64,000 nt of DNA from Streptomyces olivaceus (GTDB lineage: Bacteria; Actinomycetota; Actinomycetes; Streptomycetales; Streptomycetaceae). The notes beneath the pieces were generated by a model. That model saw only the letters and a program-made list of their open reading frames with translations. It had not been told where the DNA came from and did no database searches. Positions 1-8,576 of this stretch are shown here, in pieces. A program made the translations under genes and the position numbers. The stretch is taken from assembly GCF_000721235.1 (NCBI RefSeq), contig NZ_JOFH01000015.1, positions 62,001 to 126,000 on the forward strand, given 5' to 3'. The stretch's first letter is position 1. Each line of letters starts with the position of its first letter.

Positions 1-532
1 CGCAGGTCGAGAAGCCGATGTCGCGGAGTTCGTGCATGAGTTGGTAGGTGAGCGTGCCCGACTTGGAGACCAGGCCGATGCGGCCGGGTCGGGTGATGTC
101 GGGCGGGATGATGCCGGCGTTGCTCCGGCCGGGGCTGATGAGACCAGGACAGTTGGGACCGACGACGCGGGTGCCCCGGGCCGCGGCGTACGCGGTGAGG
201 GCGACGGAGTCGTGGACGGGGATGCCCTCGGTGATGACGACGGCGAGGGCGGTTCCGGCGTCGACGGCCTCGACCACCGCGTCCTTGGCGTGGGCGGGCG
301 GCACGAAGACGACGGTCGTGTCGGCGCCGGTGTGCTCGACGCCCTCGCGGACCGAGCCGAAGACCGGGACGGCGCGCTCGTCGAAGTCGACGGTGCGGCC
401 GGCCTTGCGCGGGTTGACGCCGCCGACCACGCGGGTGCCGGCGGCCAGCATGCGCCGGGTGTGCTTCATGCCCTCGGCTCCGGTCATGCCCTGGACGAGG
501 ATCTTGCTCTCCTTGGTGAGGTAGATCGCCAT
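1..532 (-). CDS. sucD: Succinyl-CoA ligase alpha subunit, partial (3' end outside window)
   Basis: The visible 177 residues begin [18 protein letters not shown] and carry the CoA-binding Rossmann part typical of the ligase alpha subunit ([35 protein letters not shown]). The catalytic histidine region lies beyond the left edge. The start is supported by AAGGAG about 10 nt upstream. It follows sucC with a 78-nt gap, so the two should form the usual heterotetramer interconverting succinyl-CoA and succinate with nucleotide and phosphate. Because the pair shares its control region with oxalate genes, it is probably a secondary, pathway-linked copy rather than the TCA-cycle enzyme; a ligase for another short acid cannot be excluded. 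Confidence 0.93.
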   Translation of the reverse strand, partial: MAIYLTKESKILVQGMTGAEGMKHTRRMLAAGTRVVGGVNPRKAGRTVDFDERAVPVFGSVREGVEHTGADTTVVFVPPAHAKDAVVEAVDAGTALAVVITEGIPVHDSVALTAYAAARGTRVVGPNCPGLISPGRSNAGIIPPDITRPGRIGLVSKSGTLTYQLMHELRDIGFSTC

Positions 533-610
533 GTCGTCCTGTCTCCTTGTCGTCCTGTCTTTCCGCCGTCCTGTCTTTCTGTGTGCCTGTGTGCCTGTGT
601 TCCTGTCTTC
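533..610. repeat. Low-complexity spacer between sucC and sucD
   Basis: The spacer is made of repeated short words, on the plus strand mostly TCCTGTCTTT, TGTGCCTG and close variants, five or more times in 78 nt. It is pyrimidine-rich on the plus strand, so the sucCD transcript is purine-rich (ACAGGA and ACACAGG repeats). It ends at the sucD ribosome-binding site. No hairpin is evident; it looks like slippage-generated sequence. Confidence 0.6.
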
Positions 611-1753
611 CTAGGCGGCGGTGGACGCCGCGGTGGCGAGTCGGGCGGCACGGTGGGCGGCGCCGTCCATGGTGGTGGCCTGTTCGACCAGTGGATGTGC
701 GCGGGCGTCGAGCAGGGCCCGGCCGCGGGCGGCGTTGTTGCCGTCGAGGCGGACGACGAGCGGCTTGGTGAGCCGGACCTCGTCCAGGGCCCTGACGATG
801 CCGTCGGCGACCGCGTCGCAGGCGGTGATGCCGCCGAAGATGTTGACGAGGACGGACTTCACGCCGGGGTCGGAGAGGACGACGGCGAGTCCGTCGGCCA
901 TGACCCGGGCCGAGGCGCCGCCGCCGATGTCCAGGAAGTTCGCGGGCCGGGCGCCGCGGCCGGCGACGGCGTCGAGGGTCGACATGACGAGTCCGGCGCC
1001 GTTGCCGACGACGCCGACCTCGCCGTCGAGCCGGACGTAGTTGAGACCCTTGGCCGCGGCCCGCACCTCCAGCGGGTCGGACCCGGTGGCGTGCGCGTCG
1101 CCCCGACCGGGGTGGCGGAAGCGGGCGTTGCCGTCGAGGGTGACCTTGCCGTCGAGCGCCACGATCCTGCCGTCGGCCGTCCTGGCCAGCGGGTTGACCT
1201 CGACGAGCAGGGCGTCCTCGCGCACGAGCACCTGCCACAGCCGTACCAGCGTGTCGACGGTCTGCGGGGGCAGTCCCGCGGCGTCGGCGATGCGTACGGC
1301 CGTGGCGGTGTTCACGCCCGCGGCGGGGTCGACGGGGATGCGGGCCACGGCCTCGGGCCGCTCGGCGGCGACCTGTTCGATCTCCGTGCCGCCCTCCGCG
1401 GAGGCGACCGCGACGAAGCGGCCGGCCGCGCGGTCCAGGACGTAGGAGACGTAGAACTCCCGCTCGACGTCGCACGGTTCGGCGAGCATGACCGTGCCGA
1501 CGGTGTGGCCCTTGATGTCCATGCCGAGGATGTGCCGGGCGGCCTCCTCGGCCGCGGGCGGGTCGGCGGCGACGCGCACGCCGCCCGCCCTGCCACGCCC
1601 TCCGGTCCTCACCTGCGCCTTGACGACGGCGCGTCCGCCGAGTGCGCGGGCGATCTCGCGGGCCCGTTCGGGCGAGTCGGTGATCCCGGCCCTCGGCACC
1701 ACGATGCCGTGTGCCTCGAAGAGTTCCCTTGCCTGGTGTTCGTACAGGTCCAT
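611..1753 (-). CDS. sucC: Succinyl-CoA ligase beta subunit
   Basis: This 380-residue protein starts MDLYEHQARELFEAHGI, the standard N-terminus of the ATP-grasp beta subunit. It has the nucleotide-site segment VVKAQVRTGGRGRAGGV, the magnesium-site motif VEVNPLA, GNGAGLVMSTLD, FLDIGGGA and VNIFGGI, all in the expected order. The start at 1753 has GGAG about 6 nt upstream; a longer reading from 1780 would add nine residues absent from the family. With sucD it forms a succinyl-CoA ligase. It is transcribed divergently from the oxalate decarboxylase gene across a 143-nt region holding a strong palindrome, so the two units are probably regulated together. Confidence 0.95.
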   Translation of the reverse strand: MDLYEHQARELFEAHGIVVPRAGITDSPERAREIARALGGRAVVKAQVRTGGRGRAGGVRVAADPPAAEEAARHILGMDIKGHTVGTVMLAEPCDVEREFYVSYVLDRAAGRFVAVASAEGGTEIEQVAAERPEAVARIPVDPAAGVNTATAVRIADAAGLPPQTVDTLVRLWQVLVREDALLVEVNPLARTADGRIVALDGKVTLDGNARFRHPGRGDAHATGSDPLEVRAAAKGLNYVRLDGEVGVVGNGAGLVMSTLDAVAGRGARPANFLDIGGGASARVMADGLAVVLSDPGVKSVLVNIFGGITACDAVADGIVRALDEVRLTKPLVVRLDGNNAARGRALLDARAHPLVEQATTMDGAAHRAARLATAASTAA

Positions 1754-1821
1754 TCCGGCTCCTGACTGAAAGTGCCGCACGCCCCCTGGACACCACCCAC
1801 CGGATGCGGGATAACAAGCTT

Positions 1822-1845
1822 CATACAGTATTCGTCGACTGTATG
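1822..1845. promoter_or_regulatory. Palindromic operator in the sucC / oxc divergent promoter
   Basis: Perfect 8-nt arms CATACAGT and ACTGTATG flank an 8-nt spacer that contributes TTCGTCG, making TTCGTCGAC across the right boundary. The stretch is much more A+T-rich than its surroundings and lies midway between the two start codons. TTCGTC(G/T)AC recurs at 33140 and 30288. The GT-N2-AC core is the pattern known for GntR-family operators, so the GntR gene at 29500 is the leading candidate for the binding protein. Confidence 0.7.
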
Positions 1846-1896
1846 CAATGTACCGCGTGAGTGCCCCAACCCCTCGTGAAGGGACAGGACTTCGCC

Positions 1897-3579
1897 ATGC
1901 CCGACGACACCCAGGACGTCATCTCCGGCGGTCATCTCGTTGCCAAGGCTCTCAGGGCCGAGGGCGTGGACCGCATCTACACCCTGTGCGGCGGCCACAT
2001 CATCGACATCTACGACGGCTGCGTCGACGAGGGCATCGAGGTCGTCGACGTACGCCACGAGCAGGTCGCCGCACACGCCGCCGACGGCTACGCCCGTATC
2101 ACCGGCAAGCCCGGCTGCGCGGTGGTCACCGCGGGGCCGGGCACCACCGACGCCGTCACCGGGGTCGCCAACGCCTTCCGCGCCGAGTCGCCCATGCTGC
2201 TGATCGGCGGCCAGGGCGCGCACACGCAGCACAAGATGGGGTCCCTGCAGGACCTGCCGCACGTCGACATGATGACGCCGATCACCAAGTTCGCGGCGAC
2301 CGTGCCGGACACGGCCCGCGCCGCCGACATGGTGTCGATGGCGTACCGCGAGTGCTACCACGGCGCGCCGGGGCCGTCCTTCCTGGAGATCCCGCGCGAC
2401 GTGCTGGACGCCAAGGTGCCGGTGGACAGGGCACGGGTGCCGAAAGCCGGGGCCTACCGCGCCTCCACCCGGTCGGCCGGGGACCCGGAGGCCGTCGAGG
2501 AACTCGCCGACCTGCTGGTGCACGCCGAGAAGCCGGCGATCCTGCTCGGCAGCCAGGTGTGGACGACCCGCGCGACCGGGGCGGCCGTCGAGCTGGTCCG
2601 CACGCTCAACGTCCCGGCGTACATGAACGGGGCCGGCCGCGGCACCCTGCCGCCGGGCGACCCGCACCACTTCCAGCTCTCCCGCCGGTACGCGTTCTCG
2701 AACGCCGATGTGATCGTGATCGTCGGCACGCCCTTCGACTTCCGCATGGGCTACGGCAAGCGGCTCTCCCCCGACGCGACCGTCGTCCAGATCGACCTCG
2801 ACTACCGCACCGTCGGCAAGAACCGCGACGTCGACCTCGGGATCGTCGGTGACGCGGGGCTGGTGCTGAAGTCGGTGACCGAGGCGGCGTCCGGGCGGGT
2901 CGACGCGGGCGCGGCGAAACGCAAGGAGTGGCTGGAGGAGCTGCGCGCGGCCGAGCGGACCGCGCTGGACAAGCGGCTGCCCCAGCTGAGGTCGGACGCC
3001 TCCCCCATCCACCCGTACCGCCTGGTCAGCGAGATCAACGACTTCCTCACCGAGGACTCGATCTACATCGGCGACGGGGGCGACATCGTCACCTTCTCCG
3101 GGCAGGTGGTGCAGCCCAAGTCACCGGGCCACTGGATGGACCCGGGACCGCTGGGCACGCTCGGCGTCGGTGTCCCCTTCGTGCTGGCCGCCAAGCAGGC
3201 GCGGCCCGACAAGGAGGTCGTCGCCCTCTTCGGCGACGGCGCCTTCTCGCTCACCGGCTGGGACTTCGAGACCCTGGTCCGCTACGGCCTCCCCTTCGTC
3301 GGCGTCGTCGGCAACAACTCCTCGATGAACCAGATCCGCTACGGCCAGGCCGCCAAGTACGGCAAGGAGCGCGAGCGGGTCGGCAACACGCTCGGCGACG
3401 TCCCCTACGACCGGTTCGCCCGGATGCTGGGCGGACACGGCGAGGAGGTCCGCGACCCCGCCGAGATCGGCCCCGCGCTGCGCCGGGCCCGCGAGTCCGG
3501 CAAGCCCTCCCTGATCAACGTCTGGGTGGACCCGGACGCGTACGCCCCCGGAACGATGAACCAGACGATGTACAAGTGA
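1897..3579 (+). CDS. Thiamine-diphosphate enzyme, probable oxalyl-CoA decarboxylase
   Basis: The 560-residue protein has the three-domain layout of acetolactate synthase/oxalyl-CoA decarboxylase enzymes. The N-terminal domain carries the cofactor-activating glutamate in VRHEQVAAHAADGYAR and the GPGTTD turn. The C-terminal domain has the ThDP/magnesium motif GDGAFSLTG followed by NNSSMN. Length is close to known oxalyl-CoA decarboxylases (about 568). On sequence alone it could be called acetolactate synthase-like. The adjacent formyl-CoA transferase, carrier and sucCD favour oxalyl-CoA to formyl-CoA plus CO2. The ATG at 1897 is preferred (GAAGGGA about 12 nt upstream); an in-frame GTG at 1861 is possible. 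It is first in a four-gene operon. Confidence 0.75.
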   Translation: MPDDTQDVISGGHLVAKALRAEGVDRIYTLCGGHIIDIYDGCVDEGIEVVDVRHEQVAAHAADGYARITGKPGCAVVTAGPGTTDAVTGVANAFRAESPMLLIGGQGAHTQHKMGSLQDLPHVDMMTPITKFAATVPDTARAADMVSMAYRECYHGAPGPSFLEIPRDVLDAKVPVDRARVPKAGAYRASTRSAGDPEAVEELADLLVHAEKPAILLGSQVWTTRATGAAVELVRTLNVPAYMNGAGRGTLPPGDPHHFQLSRRYAFSNADVIVIVGTPFDFRMGYGKRLSPDATVVQIDLDYRTVGKNRDVDLGIVGDAGLVLKSVTEAASGRVDAGAAKRKEWLEELRAAERTALDKRLPQLRSDASPIHPYRLVSEINDFLTEDSIYIGDGGDIVTFSGQVVQPKSPGHWMDPGPLGTLGVGVPFVLAAKQARPDKEVVALFGDGAFSLTGWDFETLVRYGLPFVGVVGNNSSMNQIRYGQAAKYGKERERVGNTLGDVPYDRFARMLGGHGEEVRDPAEIGPALRRARESGKPSLINVWVDPDAYAPGTMNQTMYK

Positions 3580-3590
3580 GGTGAAGGCCC

Positions 3591-4823
3591 ATGACAGCGA
3601 AGGCTCTTGAGGGCGTCCGCGTCCTGGACATGACGCACGTGCAGTCCGGGCCCTCGGCGACCCAGCTGCTCGCCTGGCTCGGCGCGGACGTCGTGAAACT
3701 GGAGGCGCCGAGCGGCGACATCACGCGGGGGCAGCTGCGCGACCTGCCGGACGTCGACTCCCTCTACTTCACGATGCTCAACTGCAACAAGCGGAGCATC
3801 ACCCTCAACACCAAGACCGAGCGCGGCAAGGAGATCCTCACCGAGCTGATCCGGCGCTCGGACGTCATGGTGGAGAACTTCGGTCCTGGCGCGGTGGACC
3901 GGATGGGCTTCACCTGGGACCGCGTCAAGGAGATCAATCCACGGATCGTCTACGCCTCCGTCAAGGGGTTCGGCGAGGGCCCGTACACCGCCTTCAAGGC
4001 GTACGAGGTCGTCGCGCAGGCCATGGGCGGATCGATGTCCACCACCGGTTTCGAGGACGGGCCGCCGCTGGCCACGGGGGCCCAGATCGGGGACTCGGGC
4101 ACGGGCGTCCACGTCGTGGCGGCGATCCTCGCCGCCCTGTACCAGCGGGAGCACACCGGACGCGGCCAGCGGGTGAACGTGGCCATGCAGCACGCGGTGC
4201 TCAACCTCTGCCGGGTGAAGCTGCGCGACCAGCAGCGCCTGGCCCGCGGCCCCCTCGCCGAATACCCCAACGAGGACTTCGGCGACGAGGTCCCCCGGTC
4301 GGGCAACGCGTCCGGCGGCGGGCAGCCCGGCTGGGCGGTCAAGTGCGCGCCGGGCGGCCCCAACGACTACGTGTACGTCATCGTCCAGCCGGTCGGCTGG
4401 CGGCCGCTGACCGAGCTGATCGGCCGGCCCGAGCTGGCCGACGACCCGGAGTGGGCGACACCGCGGGCACGGCTGCCGAAGCTGAACAAGATGTTCCAGC
4501 TGATCGAGGAGTGGTCGTCGACGCTGCCCAAGTGGGAGGTGCTGGAGCGGCTGAACGCGCACAACGTGCCGTGCGGGCCGATCCTGTCCACGAAGGAGAT
4601 CATCGAGGACGACTCGCTGGTCGCCAACGAGATGGTGGTCACCGTCCCCCATCCCGAGCGGGGCGAGTTCGTGACCGTCGGCAGCCCGCTGAAACTCTCC
4701 GACTCCCCCGTCGAGGTGACCAGTTCGCCGCTGCTGGGTGAGCACAACGAAGAGGTGTACGTCGGTGAGCTGGGCCTCGGCGACGGGGAACTGCGGCTGC
4801 TCAAGTCGAACGGGGTGATCTGA
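3591..4823 (+). CDS. frc: Formyl-CoA:oxalate CoA-transferase (class III)
   Basis: The 410-residue protein resembles Oxalobacter Frc throughout. It has the N-terminal signature [14 protein letters not shown], the catalytic aspartate at residue 168 in IGDSGTGVH, and the glycine loop GGGQPGW that covers the active site. It also has [15 protein letters not shown] and the C-terminal [10 protein letters not shown]. Class III enzymes move CoA from formyl-CoA (or succinyl-CoA) to oxalate through aspartyl intermediates. It lies 11 nt after the decarboxylase gene, with GAGGTGA as ribosome-binding site. Together they make the cycle oxalate in, formate and CO2 out; succinyl-CoA from the divergent sucCD could prime it. 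Confidence 0.92.
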   Translation: MTAKALEGVRVLDMTHVQSGPSATQLLAWLGADVVKLEAPSGDITRGQLRDLPDVDSLYFTMLNCNKRSITLNTKTERGKEILTELIRRSDVMVENFGPGAVDRMGFTWDRVKEINPRIVYASVKGFGEGPYTAFKAYEVVAQAMGGSMSTTGFEDGPPLATGAQIGDSGTGVHVVAAILAALYQREHTGRGQRVNVAMQHAVLNLCRVKLRDQQRLARGPLAEYPNEDFGDEVPRSGNASGGGQPGWAVKCAPGGPNDYVYVIVQPVGWRPLTELIGRPELADDPEWATPRARLPKLNKMFQLIEEWSSTLPKWEVLERLNAHNVPCGPILSTKEIIEDDSLVANEMVVTVPHPERGEFVTVGSPLKLSDSPVEVTSSPLLGEHNEEVYVGELGLGDGELRLLKSNGVI

Positions 4824-4824
4824 C

Positions 4825-6972
4825 GTGACGGCCGAGGACCGCCGGGCGCGGGTGCGCGGGCTGCTGGACGCCGTACGGGCCGCGGGGCGCACCGCGCTGA
4901 CCGCGCCGGAGGGCAAGGTGCTCGCCGACGCCTACGGGATCGCCGTACCGGGCGAGGAACTGGCGCGGGACGTCGAGGCGGCGGTGGCGTGTGCGGCGCG
5001 GTTCGGCGGGCCCGTGGTGATGAAGATCGTGTCTCCGGACATCCTGCACAAGACCGACGCCGGCGGTGTGGTCGTCGGGGTGGCGGGCGCCGCGGACGTG
5101 CGGGCGGCGTTCCGCCGGATCGTCGACAACGCGCGCGCGTACGACGCCGCCGCGCGGATCGAGGGCGTACAGGTCCAGGAGCTGCTGCCCGAGGGGCAGG
5201 AGGTCATCGTCGGCGCGGTGACCGATCCGACGTTCGGGAAGGTGGTGGCGTTCGGGCTCGGCGGGGTGCTGGTCGAGGTGCTGAAGGACGTCACCTTCCG
5301 GCTCGCGCCCGTGGACGCCGGCGAGGCACTGTCGATGCTGGACTCGATCCGGGCGGCCGAGGTGCTGCGCGGGGTGCGCGGGCGCCCCGGGGTGGACCGG
5401 GGGGCGGTGGCCGAGCAGATCCGCCGGGTGTCCGAACTGGTCGCCGACTTCCCGGAGATCGCCGAGGTGGACCTGAACCCGGTGATCGCCACGCCCGAGG
5501 GCGCGGTAGCGGCCGACATCAGGGTGATCCTGGCGACCGGCACGCCCAAGGAGCGGCGCCGGTACACGCGCGCGGAGATCCTCACCTCCATGCGCCGGCT
5601 GATGCAGCCCTCGTCGGTCGCGGTGATCGGCGCGTCGGGCGAGCCGGGCAAGATCGGCAACTCGGTGATGCGCAACCTCGTCGACGGCGGCTTCGCGGGC
5701 GAGATACACCCGGTCAACCCCAGGGCCGACGACATCCTGGGCCGCAAGGCGTACAAGAGCGTCACCGACGTTCCCGGCGAGGTGGACGTGGCGGTCTTCG
5801 CGATCCCCGCGCGGTTCGTCGCGGCGGCCCTGGAGGAGGTGGGGCGCAAACGGATCCCCAACGCCGTCCTCATCCCCTCCGGTTTCGCCGAGACGGGGGA
5901 ACAGGCGCTCCAGGACGAGGTCGTGGCGGTCGCCGAGCGGTACGGCGTCCGGCTGCTCGGCCCCAACATCTACGGCTACTACTCGACCTGGCAGGACCTG
6001 TGCGCGACGTTCTGCACGCCCTACGACGTCAAGGGGGGCGTCGCGCTGACCTCGCAGTCGGGCGGCATCGGCATGGCCGTGCTGGGCTTCGCGCGGACGA
6101 CGAGGACCGGCGTGTCGGCGATCGTCGGCCTCGGCAACAAGTCCGACCTGGACGAGGACGACCTGCTCACCTGGTTCGGCGAGGACCCGCACACCGAGTG
6201 CGTCGCGATGCACCTGGAGGACCTCAAGGACGGCCGCGCCTTCGTCGAGGCCGCGCGGGCGACGGTGCCGAGGAAGCCCGTCGTGGTGCTCAAGGCGGGG
6301 CGTACGGCGGCGGGTGCGAGGGCCGCCGGATCGCACACCGGGGCGCTGGCCGGGGACGACGCCGTGTACGACGACGTCCTGCGGCAGGCCGGTGTCATCC
6401 GGGCGCCGGGGCTGAACGAGATGCTGGAGTACGCGCGCGCGTTGCCGGTGCTGCCGGCTCCCCGGGGCGACAACGTGGTCGTCATCACCGGCGCCGGCGG
6501 CAGCGGGGTGCTGCTGTCCGACGCGGTGACGGACAACGGGCTGTCGCTGATGGAGATACCGCCCGACCTGGACAGGGCGTTCCGCGCCTTCATCCCGCCG
6601 TTCGGGGCGGCGGGCAACCCGGTGGACATCACCGGGGGCGAGCCGCCGTCGACGTACGAGGCGACGATCCGGCTCGGCCTGGAGGACCCGGGCGTCCACG
6701 CGCTCGTCCTCGGCTACTGGCACACGATCGTCACGCCTCCCATGGTGTTCGCCGAACTCACCGCGCGCGTGGTGGCCGAGTTCCGTGCGCGCGGCGTCGA
6801 GAAGCCCGTGGTGGCCTCCCTCGCGGGCGACGTGGAGGTGGAGGAGGCGTGCCAGTACCTCTTCGAGCGCGGGGTCGCGGCGTACCCGTACACGACCGAG
6901 AAGCCGGTGGCCGTGCTGGGCGCCAAGTACCGGTGGGCGCGGGCCGCGGGGTTGCTGGGGGGCGGTTCATGA
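4825..6972 (+). CDS. ADP-forming acetate/acyl-CoA ligase, fused subunits
   Basis: The 715-residue protein is a fusion of the two acyl-CoA synthetase (NDP-forming) parts in the order ATP-grasp (about 20-230), then CoA-binding and ligase domains (about 255-700). Visible motifs are MKIVSPDILHKTDAGGV, GLGGVLVEVLKDV, VDLNPV, the CoA-binding SVAVIGASGEPGKIG, LTSQSGGIG, and GSHTGALAG holding the phosphorylated histidine. Family members make ATP from an acyl-CoA or activate a small acid. The GTG start is 1 nt past the frc stop, implying coupling. It could conserve energy from formyl-CoA, activate oxalate, or handle another acid; the substrate is not readable from sequence. Confidence 0.85.
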   Translation: MTAEDRRARVRGLLDAVRAAGRTALTAPEGKVLADAYGIAVPGEELARDVEAAVACAARFGGPVVMKIVSPDILHKTDAGGVVVGVAGAADVRAAFRRIVDNARAYDAAARIEGVQVQELLPEGQEVIVGAVTDPTFGKVVAFGLGGVLVEVLKDVTFRLAPVDAGEALSMLDSIRAAEVLRGVRGRPGVDRGAVAEQIRRVSELVADFPEIAEVDLNPVIATPEGAVAADIRVILATGTPKERRRYTRAEILTSMRRLMQPSSVAVIGASGEPGKIGNSVMRNLVDGGFAGEIHPVNPRADDILGRKAYKSVTDVPGEVDVAVFAIPARFVAAALEEVGRKRIPNAVLIPSGFAETGEQALQDEVVAVAERYGVRLLGPNIYGYYSTWQDLCATFCTPYDVKGGVALTSQSGGIGMAVLGFARTTRTGVSAIVGLGNKSDLDEDDLLTWFGEDPHTECVAMHLEDLKDGRAFVEAARATVPRKPVVVLKAGRTAAGARAAGSHTGALAGDDAVYDDVLRQAGVIRAPGLNEMLEYARALPVLPAPRGDNVVVITGAGGSGVLLSDAVTDNGLSLMEIPPDLDRAFRAFIPPFGAAGNPVDITGGEPPSTYEATIRLGLEDPGVHALVLGYWHTIVTPPMVFAELTARVVAEFRARGVEKPVVASLAGDVEVEEACQYLFERGVAAYPYTTEKPVAVLGAKYRWARAAGLLGGGS

Positions 6973-6984
6973 GCTGAGGGAGCG

Positions 6985-7018
6985 GGGGCCGGCGGACGGG
7001 TGCGCGTCGGCCGGCCCC
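6985..7018 (+). terminator. Intercistronic hairpin after the acyl-CoA ligase gene
   Basis: The arms GGGGCCGG and CCGGCCCC (8 bp) enclose an 18-nt loop in the 122-nt gap before the MFS gene. It may cut transcription partially or stabilise the upstream mRNA. A separate promoter for the carrier is possible, since the gap is long for this operon. Confidence 0.4.
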
Positions 7019-7094
7019 GGGACCCGCGCGCGCACGAAAGGCATTGGACAGGGGGCGCTGGCCAGAACTTTCGAACGCTAGGGGTGCAATCGAC

Positions 7095-8474
7095 ATGACA
7101 ACAACCGATGTCACACGGGTCGCCGGCCTCCGGGAGGTGACCGACAGGAACGGACGCGTCTACCGCGTGGGCGAGTCCGACATCGACATCATGGGGCGCA
7201 AGCGCAAGTGGATGGTGATCCTGCCGTGGGTCGGCATGATGGGCATCTCCTCCGCCGAGTACGCGTTCGCGTCCGCCGAGGACACGCTCCACGAGGCCCA
7301 TCAGTGGTCGAGCGGCAGCATCTACTGGATGATGACCGCGTGGGTGTTCTGCCAGGCCGCGGTGGCGTTCCCGGCGGGTCGGCTGCGGGAACGGGGCAAA
7401 CTGCCGGCGCGCTGGGCGATGATGCTGGGATCGGCCGGCACGCTGCTGGGCTATCTGTCGCTGGCGTTCGCGCCGCACGTCGTGTTCGCCTTCATCGGCT
7501 TCGGCGTGTTCAGCGGCATGGGCGCGGGCATGGTGTACGCGACCTGCGTCAACATGGTCGGCAAGTGGTACCCGGAGCGCAGGGGCGGGAAGACCGGCTT
7601 CGTCAACGGGGGCTTCGCCTACGGCTCGGTGCCGTTCGTGTTCATCTTCCACGGCTACATGGACGGTTCCAACTTCCGCTGGGTGCTGGTCTCGGCGGGT
7701 GTCCTCCTCGCCGCGATGGTGGCGGTCGCCGGCTTCTACTTCCGGGACCCGCCGAAGAACTGGTGGCCGGCCTCCGTCGACCCGCTGAACCCGCCGGACG
7801 ACCCGCGGGCCCGCCGTTCGCTGGCGAAGAACCCGCCGGCGGTCAAGCAGTACTCCCCCATGGAGGCCTGGCGGACCGGCCGGGTGGCGCTGATGTGGTT
7901 CTGTCTCGCCTGCACCTCCGGCGTGAACATCTTCGGCATCGCCTTCCAGGTCGACATCGGCGAGGAGGCGGGTTTCGCGGCCGGAATCGTGGCCGCCGCG
8001 ATGTCGTTGAAGGCGATCGTCAACGGCACCGGGCGCGGCGTCATCGGCTGGCTCTCCGACCTCTACGGCCGCAAGCAGTGCCTGCTCTACGTGTGCGCGA
8101 TCCTGGGCCTCGCCCAGTTCGGCATCATCTGGTCGGCCGAGATCGGGAATCTGCCGCTGTTCCTGTTCTTCTCCGCCGTCTCCGGGTTCGGCGGCGGCGC
8201 CATCTTCCCGATGTTCGCGGCGCTGACGGCGGACTACTTCGGGGAGAACAACAACGCCACCAACTACGGGATGGTCTACAGCTCCAAGCTCGTCTCCGGT
8301 CTGGGCGCGGGCATGGGGTCCGTGGTCGTCGGCGTCTGGGGATACAACGGCGCCTTCAGCCTGGCCGGCAGCATCTCCATCTTCGCCGGGTTCGTGGCGC
8401 TGTTCCTGCACCCGCCGGGGCGCTCGAAGGACAAGCGCATCACCCCCAACCCCCGGCCGCTGGGCGAGGGGTGA
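7095..8474 (+). CDS. Oxalate/formate antiporter-type MFS carrier
   Basis: The 459-residue protein has 12 predicted membrane segments and the shape of the oxalate/formate antiporter (OFA) group. Segments include MVILPWVGMMGISSAEYAF, the helix-4 region FGVFSGMGAGMVYATCVNM, the inter-helix loop GKWYPERRGGKTGFVNGG, and GWLSDLYGRKQCLLYVC as the second-half loop. By analogy with OxlT it would import oxalate in exchange for formate. It is last in the decarboxylase-transferase-ligase operon. ATG 7095 follows AGGGGTG; the first 35 residues are a soluble N-terminal tail. A second, different OFA carrier sits at 31689-33029, so the two may differ in direction or substrate. Confidence 0.85.
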   Translation: MTTTDVTRVAGLREVTDRNGRVYRVGESDIDIMGRKRKWMVILPWVGMMGISSAEYAFASAEDTLHEAHQWSSGSIYWMMTAWVFCQAAVAFPAGRLRERGKLPARWAMMLGSAGTLLGYLSLAFAPHVVFAFIGFGVFSGMGAGMVYATCVNMVGKWYPERRGGKTGFVNGGFAYGSVPFVFIFHGYMDGSNFRWVLVSAGVLLAAMVAVAGFYFRDPPKNWWPASVDPLNPPDDPRARRSLAKNPPAVKQYSPMEAWRTGRVALMWFCLACTSGVNIFGIAFQVDIGEEAGFAAGIVAAAMSLKAIVNGTGRGVIGWLSDLYGRKQCLLYVCAILGLAQFGIIWSAEIGNLPLFLFFSAVSGFGGGAIFPMFAALTADYFGENNNATNYGMVYSSKLVSGLGAGMGSVVVGVWGYNGAFSLAGSISIFAGFVALFLHPPGRSKDKRITPNPRPLGEG

Positions 8475-8517
8475 ATGGTGAGGGGTGAGGGGTGACCCTC
8501 CGGCACGGCTTCCTTCG

Positions 8518-8569
8518 CACGGACCGGGCGGCCCTCCCGCGGTACGCGGGGCGGGCCGCCCGGTCCGTG
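8518..8569. terminator. Strong bidirectional terminator
   Basis: A perfect 17-bp stem (8518-8534 with 8553-8569; arm CACGGACCGGGCGGCCC) encloses an 18-nt loop that can itself pair. It lies between the convergent MFS carrier and Tat-exported TIM-barrel genes, whose stop codons are 44 and 8 nt away. Confidence 0.9.
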
Positions 8570-8576
8570 TCCGGGG

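Noticed and set aside
1754..1780. Longer sucC start at 1780
   Set aside because: It would add MRHFQSGAG before the conserved MDLYEHQA and has no ribosome-binding site.
1861..1896. GTG 1861 as the start of the oxalate decarboxylase gene
   Set aside because: It adds twelve residues not typical of the family and lies close to the palindrome. ATG 1897 has a purine-rich site upstream. The question cannot be fully closed without transcript data.
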